Shown here one piece after another: positions 25,837 through 34,070 of a stretch of 64,000 nucleotides of DNA. The DNA comes from an uncultured Verrucomicrobiales bacterium (GTDB taxonomy: Bacteria; Verrucomicrobiota; Verrucomicrobiia; Limisphaerales; Palsa-1400). The notes under the pieces were generated by a model, which was given only the letters and a program-made list of their open reading frames with translations, had not been told where the DNA came from and searched no databases. Each line of letters starts with the position of its first letter. Position 1 is the first letter of the stretch. The DNA is taken from assembly GCA_903927905.1 (NCBI GenBank), contig CAIYOY010000383.1:1-64000 (forward strand), given 5' to 3'. The position numbers and the translations under genes are program-made.

Positions 25837-25860
25837 CACCCCGGCTCGCGAGTACGACTC
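25837..25860. repeat. 24-bp direct repeat, right of MNT/HEPN module
   Basis: Identical to 25034-25057. It begins 8 bases after the HEPN stop codon. Between the copies are 779 bases that hold exactly the MNT and HEPN genes. Confidence 0.85.
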
Positions 25861-25952
25861 ACCCCACCGTTAATCTCTGTCCATCCGTGGTTAACAACCG
25901 TCAACCTTAAATTTTAAACTTTGAACTTCCTCGCGCCCGGGCGTATTCTGTC

Positions 25953-26195
25953 GTGGATATGAAGCCAATCGTTAATCTGGAAGAATCCCCCGGCAAAACG
26001 GTGGGGCGGAACACCAGCCGTCCCGGGGATTATGAACGATTGGCCAAAACCAGTCAGGCCATGATGCCGCGCCTGCCCTTTCCCAAAGGCGTCTTTCGAT
26101 TCCGCACCCACGAAGAAGCTGACGCATGGACGGACCAACACATCCTGACCGCGGCGCTGGAGAAAGCCCGCGCCCACCAGAAAAAAACGACTTAA
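25953..26195 (+). CDS. Small protein paired with nucleotidyltransferase
   Basis: An 80-residue ORF: NTSRPGDYERLAKTSQAMMPRLPFPKGVFRFRTHEEADAWTDQH. I do not recognise a named family. Size, the 70-base overlap with the next gene and its position in front of a nucleotidyltransferase are what one expects of an antitoxin or adaptor in a two-gene module. FRFRTHEEADAW resembles the small proteins found beside AbiEii-like transferases. The start could be the Met at residue 1 or 3. Confidence 0.65.
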   Translation: MDMKPIVNLEESPGKTVGRNTSRPGDYERLAKTSQAMMPRLPFPKGVFRFRTHEEADAWTDQHILTAALEKARAHQKKTT

Positions 26196-26698
26196 GCCGC
26201 CTCTGCGCCGAACTAAACCGCTGCAACGCGCGTTATCTCGTGGTGGGCGGATTCGCCATCATCGAAGCCGGTTTTCCGCGCTTTACCGGAGACATTGATC
26301 TGCTGGTGGACACCTCCCCGGAAAATGAGCAGCGGATTTTTGCCGCATTGCGCACCCTGCCGGACAAGGCGGTGGATCAACTCAATCCCGGTGATATCGA
26401 ACGTTACACTGTGGTCCGCGTCGGTGATGAAATCGTGGTGGACCTGATGAAAAGCGGTTGCGGAGTGGATTATGCCGACGGCATTCGCGATGCCATCTGG
26501 CGTGAAATCGAGGGGGTCCGGATTCCGTTTGCATCGCCGCAAACCTTGTGGCGCATGAAACAGACCCCACGGGAAAAAGACATTCCTGACCGGCAATTTC
26601 TTCGCCAGCTATTGGCTGCCCAGGGAGCCGACGTATCCGAAGCAGACCAGCCCAAAACCATTGGCCAATGGTTGCGAAATATCTTCGGAAAGAAATAG
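26126..26698 (+). CDS. Nucleotidyltransferase (AbiEii/MNT-like)
   Basis: NARYLVVGGFAIIEAGFPRFTGDIDLLVD gives the GG motif and the D-x-D catalytic pair of the nucleotidyltransferase fold; VGDEIVVDLM gives the third Asp. The end of the protein (WRMKQTPREKDIPDRQFLRQLL) is typical of the AbiEii-like or DUF6036-like group. The ORF start at 26126 overlaps the 80-residue gene by 70 bases; residues before NDLSRLCAELNRC may not be real, in which case an unusual start codon near 26190 would apply. Likely a second toxin-antitoxin style module. Confidence 0.78.
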   Translation: MDGPTHPDRGAGESPRPPEKNDLSRLCAELNRCNARYLVVGGFAIIEAGFPRFTGDIDLLVDTSPENEQRIFAALRTLPDKAVDQLNPGDIERYTVVRVGDEIVVDLMKSGCGVDYADGIRDAIWREIEGVRIPFASPQTLWRMKQTPREKDIPDRQFLRQLLAAQGADVSEADQPKTIGQWLRNIFGKK

Positions 26699-26730
26699 GG
26701 CAACTCCGAGCTCCCGACTCTACACGTCCT

Positions 26731-28173
26731 TCACTTTCCAATACAAAACTGACTGAAGATCGAATCCAACAAATCTTCCGTGGTGGTTTTTCCGACGATT
26801 TCACCCACCGCATTGACGGCGATGCGGAGGTCAACGGCGGCGAGGTCGAGGCTGATATTTTGGCGCAAGGCGGTGGCGGTGCGTTCGACGCCGATGCGCG
26901 CGCGGTTCAAGGCTTCTTGATGGCGGGCGTTGATCATCACTTGCAACATCTCGGAATGGATTTCTCCGGCCCAGACCAATTGTTTGATGGCGTCTTTCAG
27001 ATCTTCCAAGCCTTTGCCGGTCAGGCAGCAGAGGCGTATGGTGGCGGGAGTGGCTTTTTGACTAAAATCCTCACCTCTCCCCGGCCCTCTCCCCTCCATC
27101 GGATGGAGCGGAGAGGGAGAAGATGTTAAGGCCGGCAATGTCAGACGAGTGGGCAGATCGGTTTTATTTTGGACGAGGATGCGTTTTTTGGCGGAAAATT
27201 CGGCGAGAAGCTTTTCGTCGGAAGCGGAAAGGGGTTCGGAACCATCCAGCACATGCAAAATGAGTTCGGCGGCATCAAGGCTTTGGCGGCTGCGGCGGAT
27301 GCCTTCGATCTCGATTTCATCGGCTGAATCGCGCAGGCCAGCGGTGTCTATGAAAACGATGGGCAACCCTCGGATGTTGGCCGTTTCCTCGATGGTATCG
27401 CGCGTGGTGCCGGGAATGGGCGAAACGATGGCGCGATCGCGACCGAGTAATTGATTCAGGAGGCTGGATTTGCCCACGTTGGGTCTGCCGACAATCGCCG
27501 CGCGGATGCCTCGGCGCAAAATTTGGCCTTCATTGGCCGTGCGCAGCAATTCCGCCATGAATTTTTCCGCTGCGCGCAATTTTTCGATCAACTTGTCTTT
27601 GGTGTCCGGCGCGATGTCTTCATCGGGAAAATCTATGTGCGCTTCGACGTGCGCGAGGACTTTAATCAGGTCATCGCGCAAAAGATTGATGCGTTGAGAA
27701 AGTTTGCCGGCGAGTTGCTCGTTGGCGGCGGCGAGGGCGAGTTCGGTGCGGGAATGGATCAGGTCGGCCACGGCTTCTGCCTGGGTGAGATCAATCCGGC
27801 CATTGAGAAAAGCGCGGCGGGTAAATTCGCCGGGTTGGGCCAGGCGTGCGCCGTTTTCCAAAAGCGTTTCCAAAACCATCTTGGCCGGGAGCAATCCACC
27901 GTGACAGGCGATCTCCACCACATCCTCACGGGTAAAAGTGCGCGGGGCGCGCATGACACTGAGCAGCACTTCATCCACCACTTGGCCGCGATGGATAATT
28001 TTCCCGAAATGAATGGTGTGGGTCGCGGCGGCGGTCGGCTTTTGTGAAAACTTACCAGCCGGTTGGAAACAAGCCTCAGCAATAGCAAGCGAGTGAGGTC
28101 CCGAAACACGCAGCACAGCCAGCCCACCTTCTCCCAAAGGGGTAGCGATAGCGGCGATAGTTTCGGTAAACAT
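26731..28173 (-). CDS. mnmE: tRNA modification GTPase MnmE (TrmE)
   Basis: With MnmG this enzyme adds the carboxymethylaminomethyl group to U34 of some tRNAs. The start at MFTETIAAIATPLGEGG (28173) is chosen because it matches the family N-terminus; the extra 35 residues of the ORF come from a repeat-rich leader. The G domain shows GRPNVGKSSLLN, GTTRDT, DTAGLRDS and NKTD. The C-terminal CIGK is the conserved CxGK tail. 480 residues is longer than E. coli (454) because about 24 residues after NKTD are encoded by a palindromic repeat. The partner mnmG is not in this window. Confidence 0.95.
   Translation of the reverse strand: MFTETIAAIATPLGEGGLAVLRVSGPHSLAIAEACFQPAGKFSQKPTAAATHTIHFGKIIHRGQVVDEVLLSVMRAPRTFTREDVVEIACHGGLLPAKMVLETLLENGARLAQPGEFTRRAFLNGRIDLTQAEAVADLIHSRTELALAAANEQLAGKLSQRINLLRDDLIKVLAHVEAHIDFPDEDIAPDTKDKLIEKLRAAEKFMAELLRTANEGQILRRGIRAAIVGRPNVGKSSLLNQLLGRDRAIVSPIPGTTRDTIEETANIRGLPIVFIDTAGLRDSADEIEIEGIRRSRQSLDAAELILHVLDGSEPLSASDEKLLAEFSAKKRILVQNKTDLPTRLTLPALTSSPSPLHPMEGRGPGRGEDFSQKATPATIRLCCLTGKGLEDLKDAIKQLVWAGEIHSEMLQVMINARHQEALNRARIGVERTATALRQNISLDLAAVDLRIAVNAVGEIVGKTTTEDLLDSIFSQFCIGK
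27068..27125. repeat. REP-like palindrome inside mnmE
   Basis: TCCTCACCTCTCCCCGGCCC starts the element; CCCTCTCC pairs with GGAGAGGG around an inner CTCCAT/ATGGAG stem. A shorter relative lies at 34989-35022. In mnmE it is read without frameshift as part of SSPSPLHPMEGRGPGRGE. Confidence 0.8.
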
Positions 28174-28182
28174 ATTCAGTCG

Positions 28183-28357
28183 AAAGTCGAGGGTCGAGGG
28201 TCGAGAGCCGGAGAAGCAAGCTGCACGACGAAGGCCGAGAGTCGAGAGTCGAGAGCTAGAGACGGAAATGCCGTCCACTTTTCAAATCGAACGCTGTTTT
28301 TCATATTTTATTGAGCATTTCTGGCTCTCGACACTCGACCTTCGCCCCTCGACTACT
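28183..28357. repeat. GTCGAGAG-type short repeat cluster
   Basis: Many copies of GTCGAGGG or GTCGAGAG between 28183 and 28262, and the opposite sense (CTCTCGACACTCGACC, CCCCTCGACTA) between 28322 and 28357. The halves can pair. It sits between the mnmE start and the end of a small gene on the same strand. This is low-complexity dispersed repeat DNA, not a coding region. Confidence 0.7.
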
Positions 28358-28613
28358 CCCGATGCCCGTGACAGTTTCCGGCGGCGTTTTCAGCATCGCG
28401 CCCTTCGAGCCAAAGGCGCGCTTTTTGATAACTTTTTTTGTGCAAATAATGGAGCAAATCAGGCGCGGTTTTGGGCGGGAGCTGTTTCGTCAGCTCTTCC
28501 AATCGGGTAAAAATCGGGAGCAAATTGGGCTTTGGATTGCTTGTAGCCATCTGCGCCACAGTGCTTTCCAACTCCAGCAAGGTCTTGAGAATGTCGTTTT
28601 CAGTTTGAGTCAT
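28353..28613 (-). CDS. Small helical hypothetical protein
   Basis: Starting at MTQTENDILKTLLELE gives 86 residues, mostly helical (LESTVAQMATSN, LLPIFTRLEELTKQLPP, APDLLHYLHKKSYQKARLWLEGRD). The helical pattern, lack of low-complexity and good start support a real gene; KKSYQKARLWLEG near the end resembles small proteins of unknown function. It is upstream of mnmE on the same strand, separated by repeats. No function assigned. Confidence 0.65.
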   Translation of the reverse strand: MTQTENDILKTLLELESTVAQMATSNPKPNLLPIFTRLEELTKQLPPKTAPDLLHYLHKKSYQKARLWLEGRDAENAAGNCHGHRE

Positions 28614-28772
28614 AGAATCATGCAAGGCTGTTGCCCCAATTGACGGCGTTTCTATCGCCCGCCAAGCAAATTAAAACAAGAAAAATCGCTTCATCAGCCA
28701 GAAAAGCGTGGCCAAATCTGCATTAACCCTGTAAAGTTACTCACTCTGAAGAAAATAGACAGAAAAGTAACA

Positions 28773-30602
28773 ATGGAAAAACTTTCCCAGACGGCTTCCT
28801 TTTTAGGAATCGAATGTGGGGGGACACGCAGTATTGCCCTTTTGGCTCCCGGCGGCGACCGGCCTTGTATTCGGGCGGAATTTGGCCCGTGCAACCTCCG
28901 CTTGATCACCGATGATCAACTGGCAGAACACTTTACGAAGATCAGCGGTTTGCAAACCAAAGGCACCCCCAACCTCACCGGCATCGCCATTGGCATTGCT
29001 GGCGCCCGCACTGAAGCCGATCGCGCCCGCATCCGCGCCGCTGCCGCCAAAGTCTGGCCCAAGGTCCCGTGTTACGCCACTAACGACCTCGAAACTGCTT
29101 TGGTCGCTGCCGAAAATAACGGTGAATCACAGCCAGCCGCCCGCATTTTGGTTCTTAGCGGCACCGGTTCTTGTTGCTTTGGCCGGACCAGTGCCAAGAA
29201 GACCCTCCGCTATGGCGGTTGGGGGCACCTTTTGGGCGATAAAGGCAGCGGTTACGAAATCGGTTTGCGCGGATTGAAAGCTTCGGTTCACTATTTGGAT
29301 CGCGATGGCAAATGGTCCTTACTCGGCCAGCATCTATTGCACGCCCTGCTCTTGAACGATCCGAACGATTTCATTGATTGGGCCAAGAATGCCGATAAAT
29401 CGGAAATCGCCGCTCTGGCGGTTCATGTTTTTGCCGCGGCGGCCAAGGGTGATAAAATTGCCAAAGATATTTTGGAAGCCGCTGCCGCCAGTTTGGCACA
29501 GGATGGCGCGGATTGCGCCAGCCGCCTGGTCAAACGCGGCGCGCCCGTGGAATTTATTTTGTCCGGCAGCGTGCTGCTGAAGCAACCGGGCTTCGCCAAG
29601 CAGGTGGGCAAGAAATTGGTCAAGCTTTGGCCGAACGCCACGGTCATTCCGTTGGAACGCGAAAGTATTTGGGGCGCGATTGAATTGGCCCGCGAACATT
29701 TCGCCGGCAAAAAACAGTTGACACAACCGGAAGGGGTGGTTCTGCACCGTGGAGAAATCGACGCGGCCATTGTGCCTGTTTCCAAGGCTTTATCGCCGAC
29801 CGAACAACGCAATCCCCGCTCGGCCAAACTCGATCGTCTGCCGCTGGCCAAAGCCATCCAGTTGATGATCGAGGAAGACGCCAATATCCCGAAGGCTTTA
29901 AACAAGGAGAAGCGTCACATCGAACGGACTGTCGCCCTGATCGTCCACTCCTTCAAATGCGGTGGACGGCTGTTTTACATCGGCGCCGGCACCAGCGGAC
30001 GGCTCGGGGTTTTGGATGCGTCGGAATGTCCGCCCACTTTCCGGACGCCGCCCGACCGGGTGCAGGGCATCATCGCCGGCGGCCAGACCGCGCTGTGGCG
30101 CGCCGCCGAGGGCGCGGAAGACGATTCGTTGGCCGGAGCATCGGCGATTGATTATCGTGGTGTCAACAAACGCGATGTGGTCATCGGCATTGCCACCAGC
30201 GGACGGACACCTTATGTCTGGGGCGCATTGGCCGCCGCCAAGAAGCGTGGAGCCAAAACGGTTTTGCTTTGTTTTAATCCGCATCTCGATATTCCCGCCG
30301 CCAGCAAGCCTGACGTGGTCATCGCTCCTGATGTCGGCCCGGAAGTCCTGACCGGTTCAACCCGTCTCAAAGCCGGCACCGCCACCAAACTGGTCTTGAA
30401 CATCCTGACCACTGTTTCGATGGTGCGCATGGGCAAAGTCGTCAGCAACTTGATGGTGGATCTGAACGCCTCCAACAAGAAGCTGCGCGAACGCGCCATC
30501 CGCATTGTCCAAGCCATCACCGGAGCCAATGCCACCGCCGCGCACGCGGCCCTGGAAAAATCCAAGTGGATCGTCAAAACGGCCTGTCAACGGTTGCGGT
30601 AA
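28773..30602 (+). CDS. murQ: Fused BadF/BadG-type sugar kinase and MurNAc-6-P etherase
   Basis: A 609-residue bifunctional cytoplasmic protein. Residues 8-300 are an ASKHA-fold kinase of the BadF/BadG or N-acetylglucosamine/MurNAc kinase group (GIECGGTRSIALL, LSGTGSCCFGR, GGWGHLLGDKGSGYEIG). Residues about 330-605 are MurQ: TEQRNPRSAKLDRLPL, FYIGAGTSGRLGVLDASECPPTF, GIIAGGQTALWRAAEGAEDD, IGIATSGRTPYV. Together they could phosphorylate amino sugars released from the wall and cleave the lactyl ether of MurNAc-6-phosphate, giving GlcNAc-6-phosphate. The fusion implies a one-enzyme peptidoglycan recycling step. Confidence 0.93.
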   Translation: MEKLSQTASFLGIECGGTRSIALLAPGGDRPCIRAEFGPCNLRLITDDQLAEHFTKISGLQTKGTPNLTGIAIGIAGARTEADRARIRAAAAKVWPKVPCYATNDLETALVAAENNGESQPAARILVLSGTGSCCFGRTSAKKTLRYGGWGHLLGDKGSGYEIGLRGLKASVHYLDRDGKWSLLGQHLLHALLLNDPNDFIDWAKNADKSEIAALAVHVFAAAAKGDKIAKDILEAAAASLAQDGADCASRLVKRGAPVEFILSGSVLLKQPGFAKQVGKKLVKLWPNATVIPLERESIWGAIELAREHFAGKKQLTQPEGVVLHRGEIDAAIVPVSKALSPTEQRNPRSAKLDRLPLAKAIQLMIEEDANIPKALNKEKRHIERTVALIVHSFKCGGRLFYIGAGTSGRLGVLDASECPPTFRTPPDRVQGIIAGGQTALWRAAEGAEDDSLAGASAIDYRGVNKRDVVIGIATSGRTPYVWGALAAAKKRGAKTVLLCFNPHLDIPAASKPDVVIAPDVGPEVLTGSTRLKAGTATKLVLNILTTVSMVRMGKVVSNLMVDLNASNKKLRERAIRIVQAITGANATAAHAALEKSKWIVKTACQRLR

Positions 30603-30636
30603 AACTAATCGGCCTTGTCCGGTTGTTGCCGGGGGC

Positions 30637-31887
30637 TCAATTATTTTCCTTGGGAGTAACCAGCGGGCCGGACTTCACCTTGTCCACCTGATTCGTCGGC
30701 TTCGTCTTGAAGGCCGAGCGCAATAGCCAGTGGCGTTTCAAACCTTCCACCAAGCCATCAGTATGAACGATGGCGTCAGAAATGTTTTTCACCAGATTCG
30801 TGTTGGCCGCGACTTGCGTGTTCAAGTTGCTGGTCAGGCTGGCCAGGTTGATGAGCGATTGATCCAGTTCGGTCGCCAGCGTGGTCAAGTTGGTGTCGGC
30901 GCTGTCAAGCGTGGCGTGGGCGGAAGTCAGGGTGTCGTTGGCTTTGGCCAGGGTTTGTTCCAATTGCGCGTGGAGATTGGTCGGAATCAACCACTCGCCC
31001 AGCGAACCATGCGGGTCGCGCAAGTTGGCGGTGATGACGTTGAGATTCGAGACGACCGTTTGCGCATTGAGCATGGTGGCTTGAGCCGTGGCGGCGGCAC
31101 CACTGGCATTGGTCAACAAACCGGACACTTGATTGGTTAACCTCAGGAAATTGGGCAAGGCCGCCTCGACCGCCGAAACCAGGGCTTCCAGGCGCTCGGT
31201 CAGGGCCGCAGATTCGAGCGGAGCGATCCAGTAAGGTTTCGCCCCGGCGAGGTTGGTGTAAAAATGTTCCGGTTGTTCCTTGATGATTTTGTTCAAGGCG
31301 TTGGTGGCTTCCAGGGCGATGGTATGAGGATTGTATTCAGCGTCTTCGGTGTTGGCCTCCTCCGCTTTCTTGTCCTTTTCCAAAATTTGCTCGGACAGTT
31401 TTTTATACTCATCACGAACCGCCGAGTGGATCAAAACGGAGACATTGCCATTGGTGTCCGTTCGGACCGTCGCATCGCCGGTTTGTCCTTTGACGATTTC
31501 CAGATAACGATTGCCGAGGAAATCCGAAGGGGCCACCCGCACGCGTGAATCCAACCAGATGTATCCGTAGTACGGCTCTTTGATCCAAAAGGAAACGGTC
31601 ACGCCATAATAGGCATCGGGCGGCTCAGTATCGATCTTGGTGATTTCACCGACGTCAAACCCCATGAGTTTTACCGTGTTGCCGACCTTGATGCCGGTGG
31701 CGTTGTTCAGGCTGGTGGAATATTTCACCTTGGTGTCGAACCACCCCTTGCTTTGAGCGCGATTATGCAGATAGTAGGCAAAGCCGGCGATGAGAATGAC
31801 GGTGGCTAAAATGATGAACCAGCCGACGGCGCGTTCCACCCGGCTGAGCCGGGTGCGCAATTGCGGAGTTAAGTCTTGTAGAGCCAT
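30637..31887 (-). CDS. MCE-domain protein (MlaD-like)
   Basis: The substrate-binding part of an MCE lipid transporter. Residues 20-45 hold one membrane anchor (FIILATVILIAGFAYYL) and residues about 50-135 the MCE domain (YSTSLNNATGIKVGNTVKLMGFDVGEI). A long helical, Asn/Thr/Leu-rich periplasmic region follows (TNLTTLATELDQSLINLASLTSNLN), longer than E. coli MlaD (183 residues). It acts in the periplasm between the two membranes. It is the last gene of a minus-strand set with the ATPase and permease. Confidence 0.9.
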   Translation of the reverse strand: MALQDLTPQLRTRLSRVERAVGWFIILATVILIAGFAYYLHNRAQSKGWFDTKVKYSTSLNNATGIKVGNTVKLMGFDVGEITKIDTEPPDAYYGVTVSFWIKEPYYGYIWLDSRVRVAPSDFLGNRYLEIVKGQTGDATVRTDTNGNVSVLIHSAVRDEYKKLSEQILEKDKKAEEANTEDAEYNPHTIALEATNALNKIIKEQPEHFYTNLAGAKPYWIAPLESAALTERLEALVSAVEAALPNFLRLTNQVSGLLTNASGAAATAQATMLNAQTVVSNLNVITANLRDPHGSLGEWLIPTNLHAQLEQTLAKANDTLTSAHATLDSADTNLTTLATELDQSLINLASLTSNLNTQVAANTNLVKNISDAIVHTDGLVEGLKRHWLLRSAFKTKPTNQVDKVKSGPLVTPKENN

Positions 31888-31893
31888 GATTTT

Positions 31894-31918
31894 ATTGCGG
31901 ATTGCAGATTGCGGATTG
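31894..31918. repeat. Dispersed repeat between mce genes
   Basis: ATTGCGGATTGCAGATTGCG and five more bases, the exact reverse complement of 16561-16585. It is in the 55-base gap between the MCE and ATPase genes. Confidence 0.85.
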
Positions 31919-31942
31919 GGGAATAAACGTTGAATATTTCAT

Positions 31943-32701
31943 TTAAGTTTCCTCTGAGGGCAGGTCGTAGATGTCATCAAGATTTTTCAATTCATTGCGT
32001 CCACCGACGACTTGCCATCGTTGATCGCGGAGCAGGGCGAATTGCCGGCCGGAATCGGACCACGGCGCGACATCGTTGGTGGCGACGACCAACGTGGTTT
32101 TTTTGGCCGATAGTTGCGCGAGAAAATCGAGCCACCACCGGCGATGTTTCGGTTCCAGCCCGGCCAGAGGCTCGTCCAACAATAACAATTCCGGTTGGAG
32201 CGCGAGGGCACGGGCCAGGCCGACGCGTTGCCGCCAGTTAATTCCCAGGTTGGAAGTGGTGCTTTTGGCAAATTCCGCCAAGCCGGTCAATTCGAGCAAT
32301 TGTTCGACCACGGCGGGAATTTTTTCTTCTTCACCAAGGCCGTGATATTGCAATGGCAGGGCGACATTCTCGGCCACGGTCAGATGGGAAAACATGCGTC
32401 CGCCGTTTTTGAAAACCAGCCCCGTGCGGAGACGTTGTTTGAGCAGTTCATCTTCGTCCAAGGCATAAAGATCCTGCCCAAAAATCCGAAACTCGCCCGC
32501 CGCCGGGCGTTGCAAACCGGCGGTGGTCGCCAGCAAATCGCTTTTGCCCGAGGCATGAGCGCCGCCGATGACCCAAAATTCGCCGCCTCCCACTTTCCAA
32601 TCCATGCCCTTGATTTGCACTTGGGCAGTTTGCAGTGAGGTCACATCGGCCTGGATGGCCTCAATCAATGGAGCATGGTTGGCGATGTTTTCCACAATCA
32701 A
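31943..32701 (-). CDS. MlaF-like ABC ATPase with degenerate signature
   Basis: The cytoplasmic ATP-binding subunit of the lipid transporter. Walker A is GGAHASGKSDLL and Walker B is LLLLDEPLAGLEP. The ABC signature, LSGGM in E. coli MlaF, aligns with NLGINW before RQRVGLARALAL, and the switch His aligns with Asn in VVATNDVAP. The protein overlaps the permease gene by 4 bases. Either the ATPase is impaired or it cycles in a non-standard way. Length (252) is normal, and neither the frame nor the codon use suggests a pseudogene. Confidence 0.88.
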   Translation of the reverse strand: MIVENIANHAPLIEAIQADVTSLQTAQVQIKGMDWKVGGGEFWVIGGAHASGKSDLLATTAGLQRPAAGEFRIFGQDLYALDEDELLKQRLRTGLVFKNGGRMFSHLTVAENVALPLQYHGLGEEEKIPAVVEQLLELTGLAEFAKSTTSNLGINWRQRVGLARALALQPELLLLDEPLAGLEPKHRRWWLDFLAQLSAKKTTLVVATNDVAPWSDSGRQFALLRDQRWQVVGGRNELKNLDDIYDLPSEET

Positions 32702-33480
32702 ATGGCCAGGTAAAAAATGATGAACAAAGCGTCAAGCAAAACGGCGGCGACAACGCATTTGACCACGGCGCGGGTGGTGGCGCCGGAAACTTCCTCCAAT
32801 TGCAACGGTTGCGCCAGGCCTTCATACGAGGTGACGAGGGCGATGATGACGCCGAAGGAACACGTCTTGAGCGCCAGCAGGACAAAATCTTCCCAGAGCA
32901 ACGCGCCGGCCAGTTGTTTAAAATAATCGCCGGGCAGAATCGGCACTTCTTGCAAGAAGGCGAACAGGTAACCGCTGATCAAGGCGAACAGAATCAGATA
33001 GATGGTCAGGGCGAAAGTGGCCAGCGCCAACCCGATGACCCGCGGGACCACGAGATAATGCACCGGATCAATCCCGAGCGCCTCCAGTGCTTCCACTTCA
33101 CCCAGAGCGCGCGCCGTGCCCAGCTCAATGACGTTGGCCGTGCCGATGCGGGCAAGAACCAGGAGGGCGGCGAGAATCGGGCCAAGCTCCCGCACGACCA
33201 CTGTCACCATCACGGTGCCGAGCAAATTTTGTACTCCAAAACGGCTGGTGAGAAAAACTGTCTGACCAATGACCACCAGGCCCAAAGCCGCCGCCAGAAA
33301 AATAACCATGGGCATCAGGCGCACTCCCGCCCGGGTGATCTGCTTGCGGATCAATGGATGGATCAACGATCGGGAATCATTATATTTGGTCACCGCAACC
33401 CCCAACGTGATCAACAAAAACGCCGTCAACCCCCGAACCGTCTCAATAAACCGAAAGACCTTATGCCCCACAGACGACAT
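32698..33480 (-). CDS. MlaE-like ABC permease
   Basis: A multi-pass inner-membrane permease of the MlaE/Ttg2B family. Blocks VVVRELGPILAALLVLARIGTANVIELGTARALGEVEALEALGIDP match the core of MlaE (ELGPVLTALLVAGRVG ... MRVTEQIDALRVMGVNP). I prefer the start at MSSVGHKVF (260 residues, the E. coli length); the ORF can extend upstream to 33582. It heads the operon permease-ATPase-MCE. The set likely moves phospholipid between membranes; direction unknown. No MlaA, MlaB or MlaC gene is seen in the window. Confidence 0.92.
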   Translation of the reverse strand: MSSVGHKVFRFIETVRGLTAFLLITLGVAVTKYNDSRSLIHPLIRKQITRAGVRLMPMVIFLAAALGLVVIGQTVFLTSRFGVQNLLGTVMVTVVVRELGPILAALLVLARIGTANVIELGTARALGEVEALEALGIDPVHYLVVPRVIGLALATFALTIYLILFALISGYLFAFLQEVPILPGDYFKQLAGALLWEDFVLLALKTCSFGVIIALVTSYEGLAQPLQLEEVSGATTRAVVKCVVAAVLLDALFIIFYLAI

Positions 33481-33701
33481 AAAAGAGCGCGGCAGCGTGC
33501 CGAAGGCGGGAACCTTCGGAAACTCGACTGCTGGCAAATTATTTGGCACAAGAAAGATTAATCCATCAATCGGAGGCTTCAAGGGAGGATTTTGCGATAT
33601 TGTTTGTCACGTTTTCCTGTTCGGCGGACACTTATAAGGGTGAAGGAAACAACACATTTACAAATTAACAGTTGTATCCGGCCGGTGCGGACTCGTAATT
33701 T

Positions 33702-34070
33702 ATGATTGTGATGCGGCGGAGCATTTTCATGGCAATGATTTTCAGTTTGTTTCTGGCGGCTTGCGGTCGCAATTCCGCCGCGTTGCCGCCGGCCAACCCG
33801 GAACAATTGCGCCTCGATTGCATTCATTTGCTTAGTCAGCCGGAAGGCGAAATAGCATCGGACAAATGGGCCAGATCCATCACGGCCTTGAAACCGTTGG
33901 AGGTCTCCCGCGACGCCGATCACATCGTCATCACGCAACAGCACGAGGACGGGCGGTTCAGCCGGGGTTACTATGTTTATGCCGATCCCCAGACGATTCC
34001 ACCGGGCAAAGGGGTCTGGATCCAAAAGACCGAGTGGAAAGGCATTTATATTTATAAGACGCAATACTGA
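33702..34070 (+). CDS. Small putative lipoprotein
   Basis: About 122 residues with a lipoprotein-type signal (IFSLFLAACG, Cys as the lipobox) and a short globular part (HIVITQQHEDGRFSRGYYVYADP and GVWIQKTEWKGIYIYKTQY). Family unknown. Its stop codon is followed at once by the GTG of a pseudopilin gene, so the two are probably translated together. The start could be any of three Met codons in the first 11 residues. Confidence 0.7.
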   Translation: MIVMRRSIFMAMIFSLFLAACGRNSAALPPANPEQLRLDCIHLLSQPEGEIASDKWARSITALKPLEVSRDADHIVITQQHEDGRFSRGYYVYADPQTIPPGKGVWIQKTEWKGIYIYKTQY

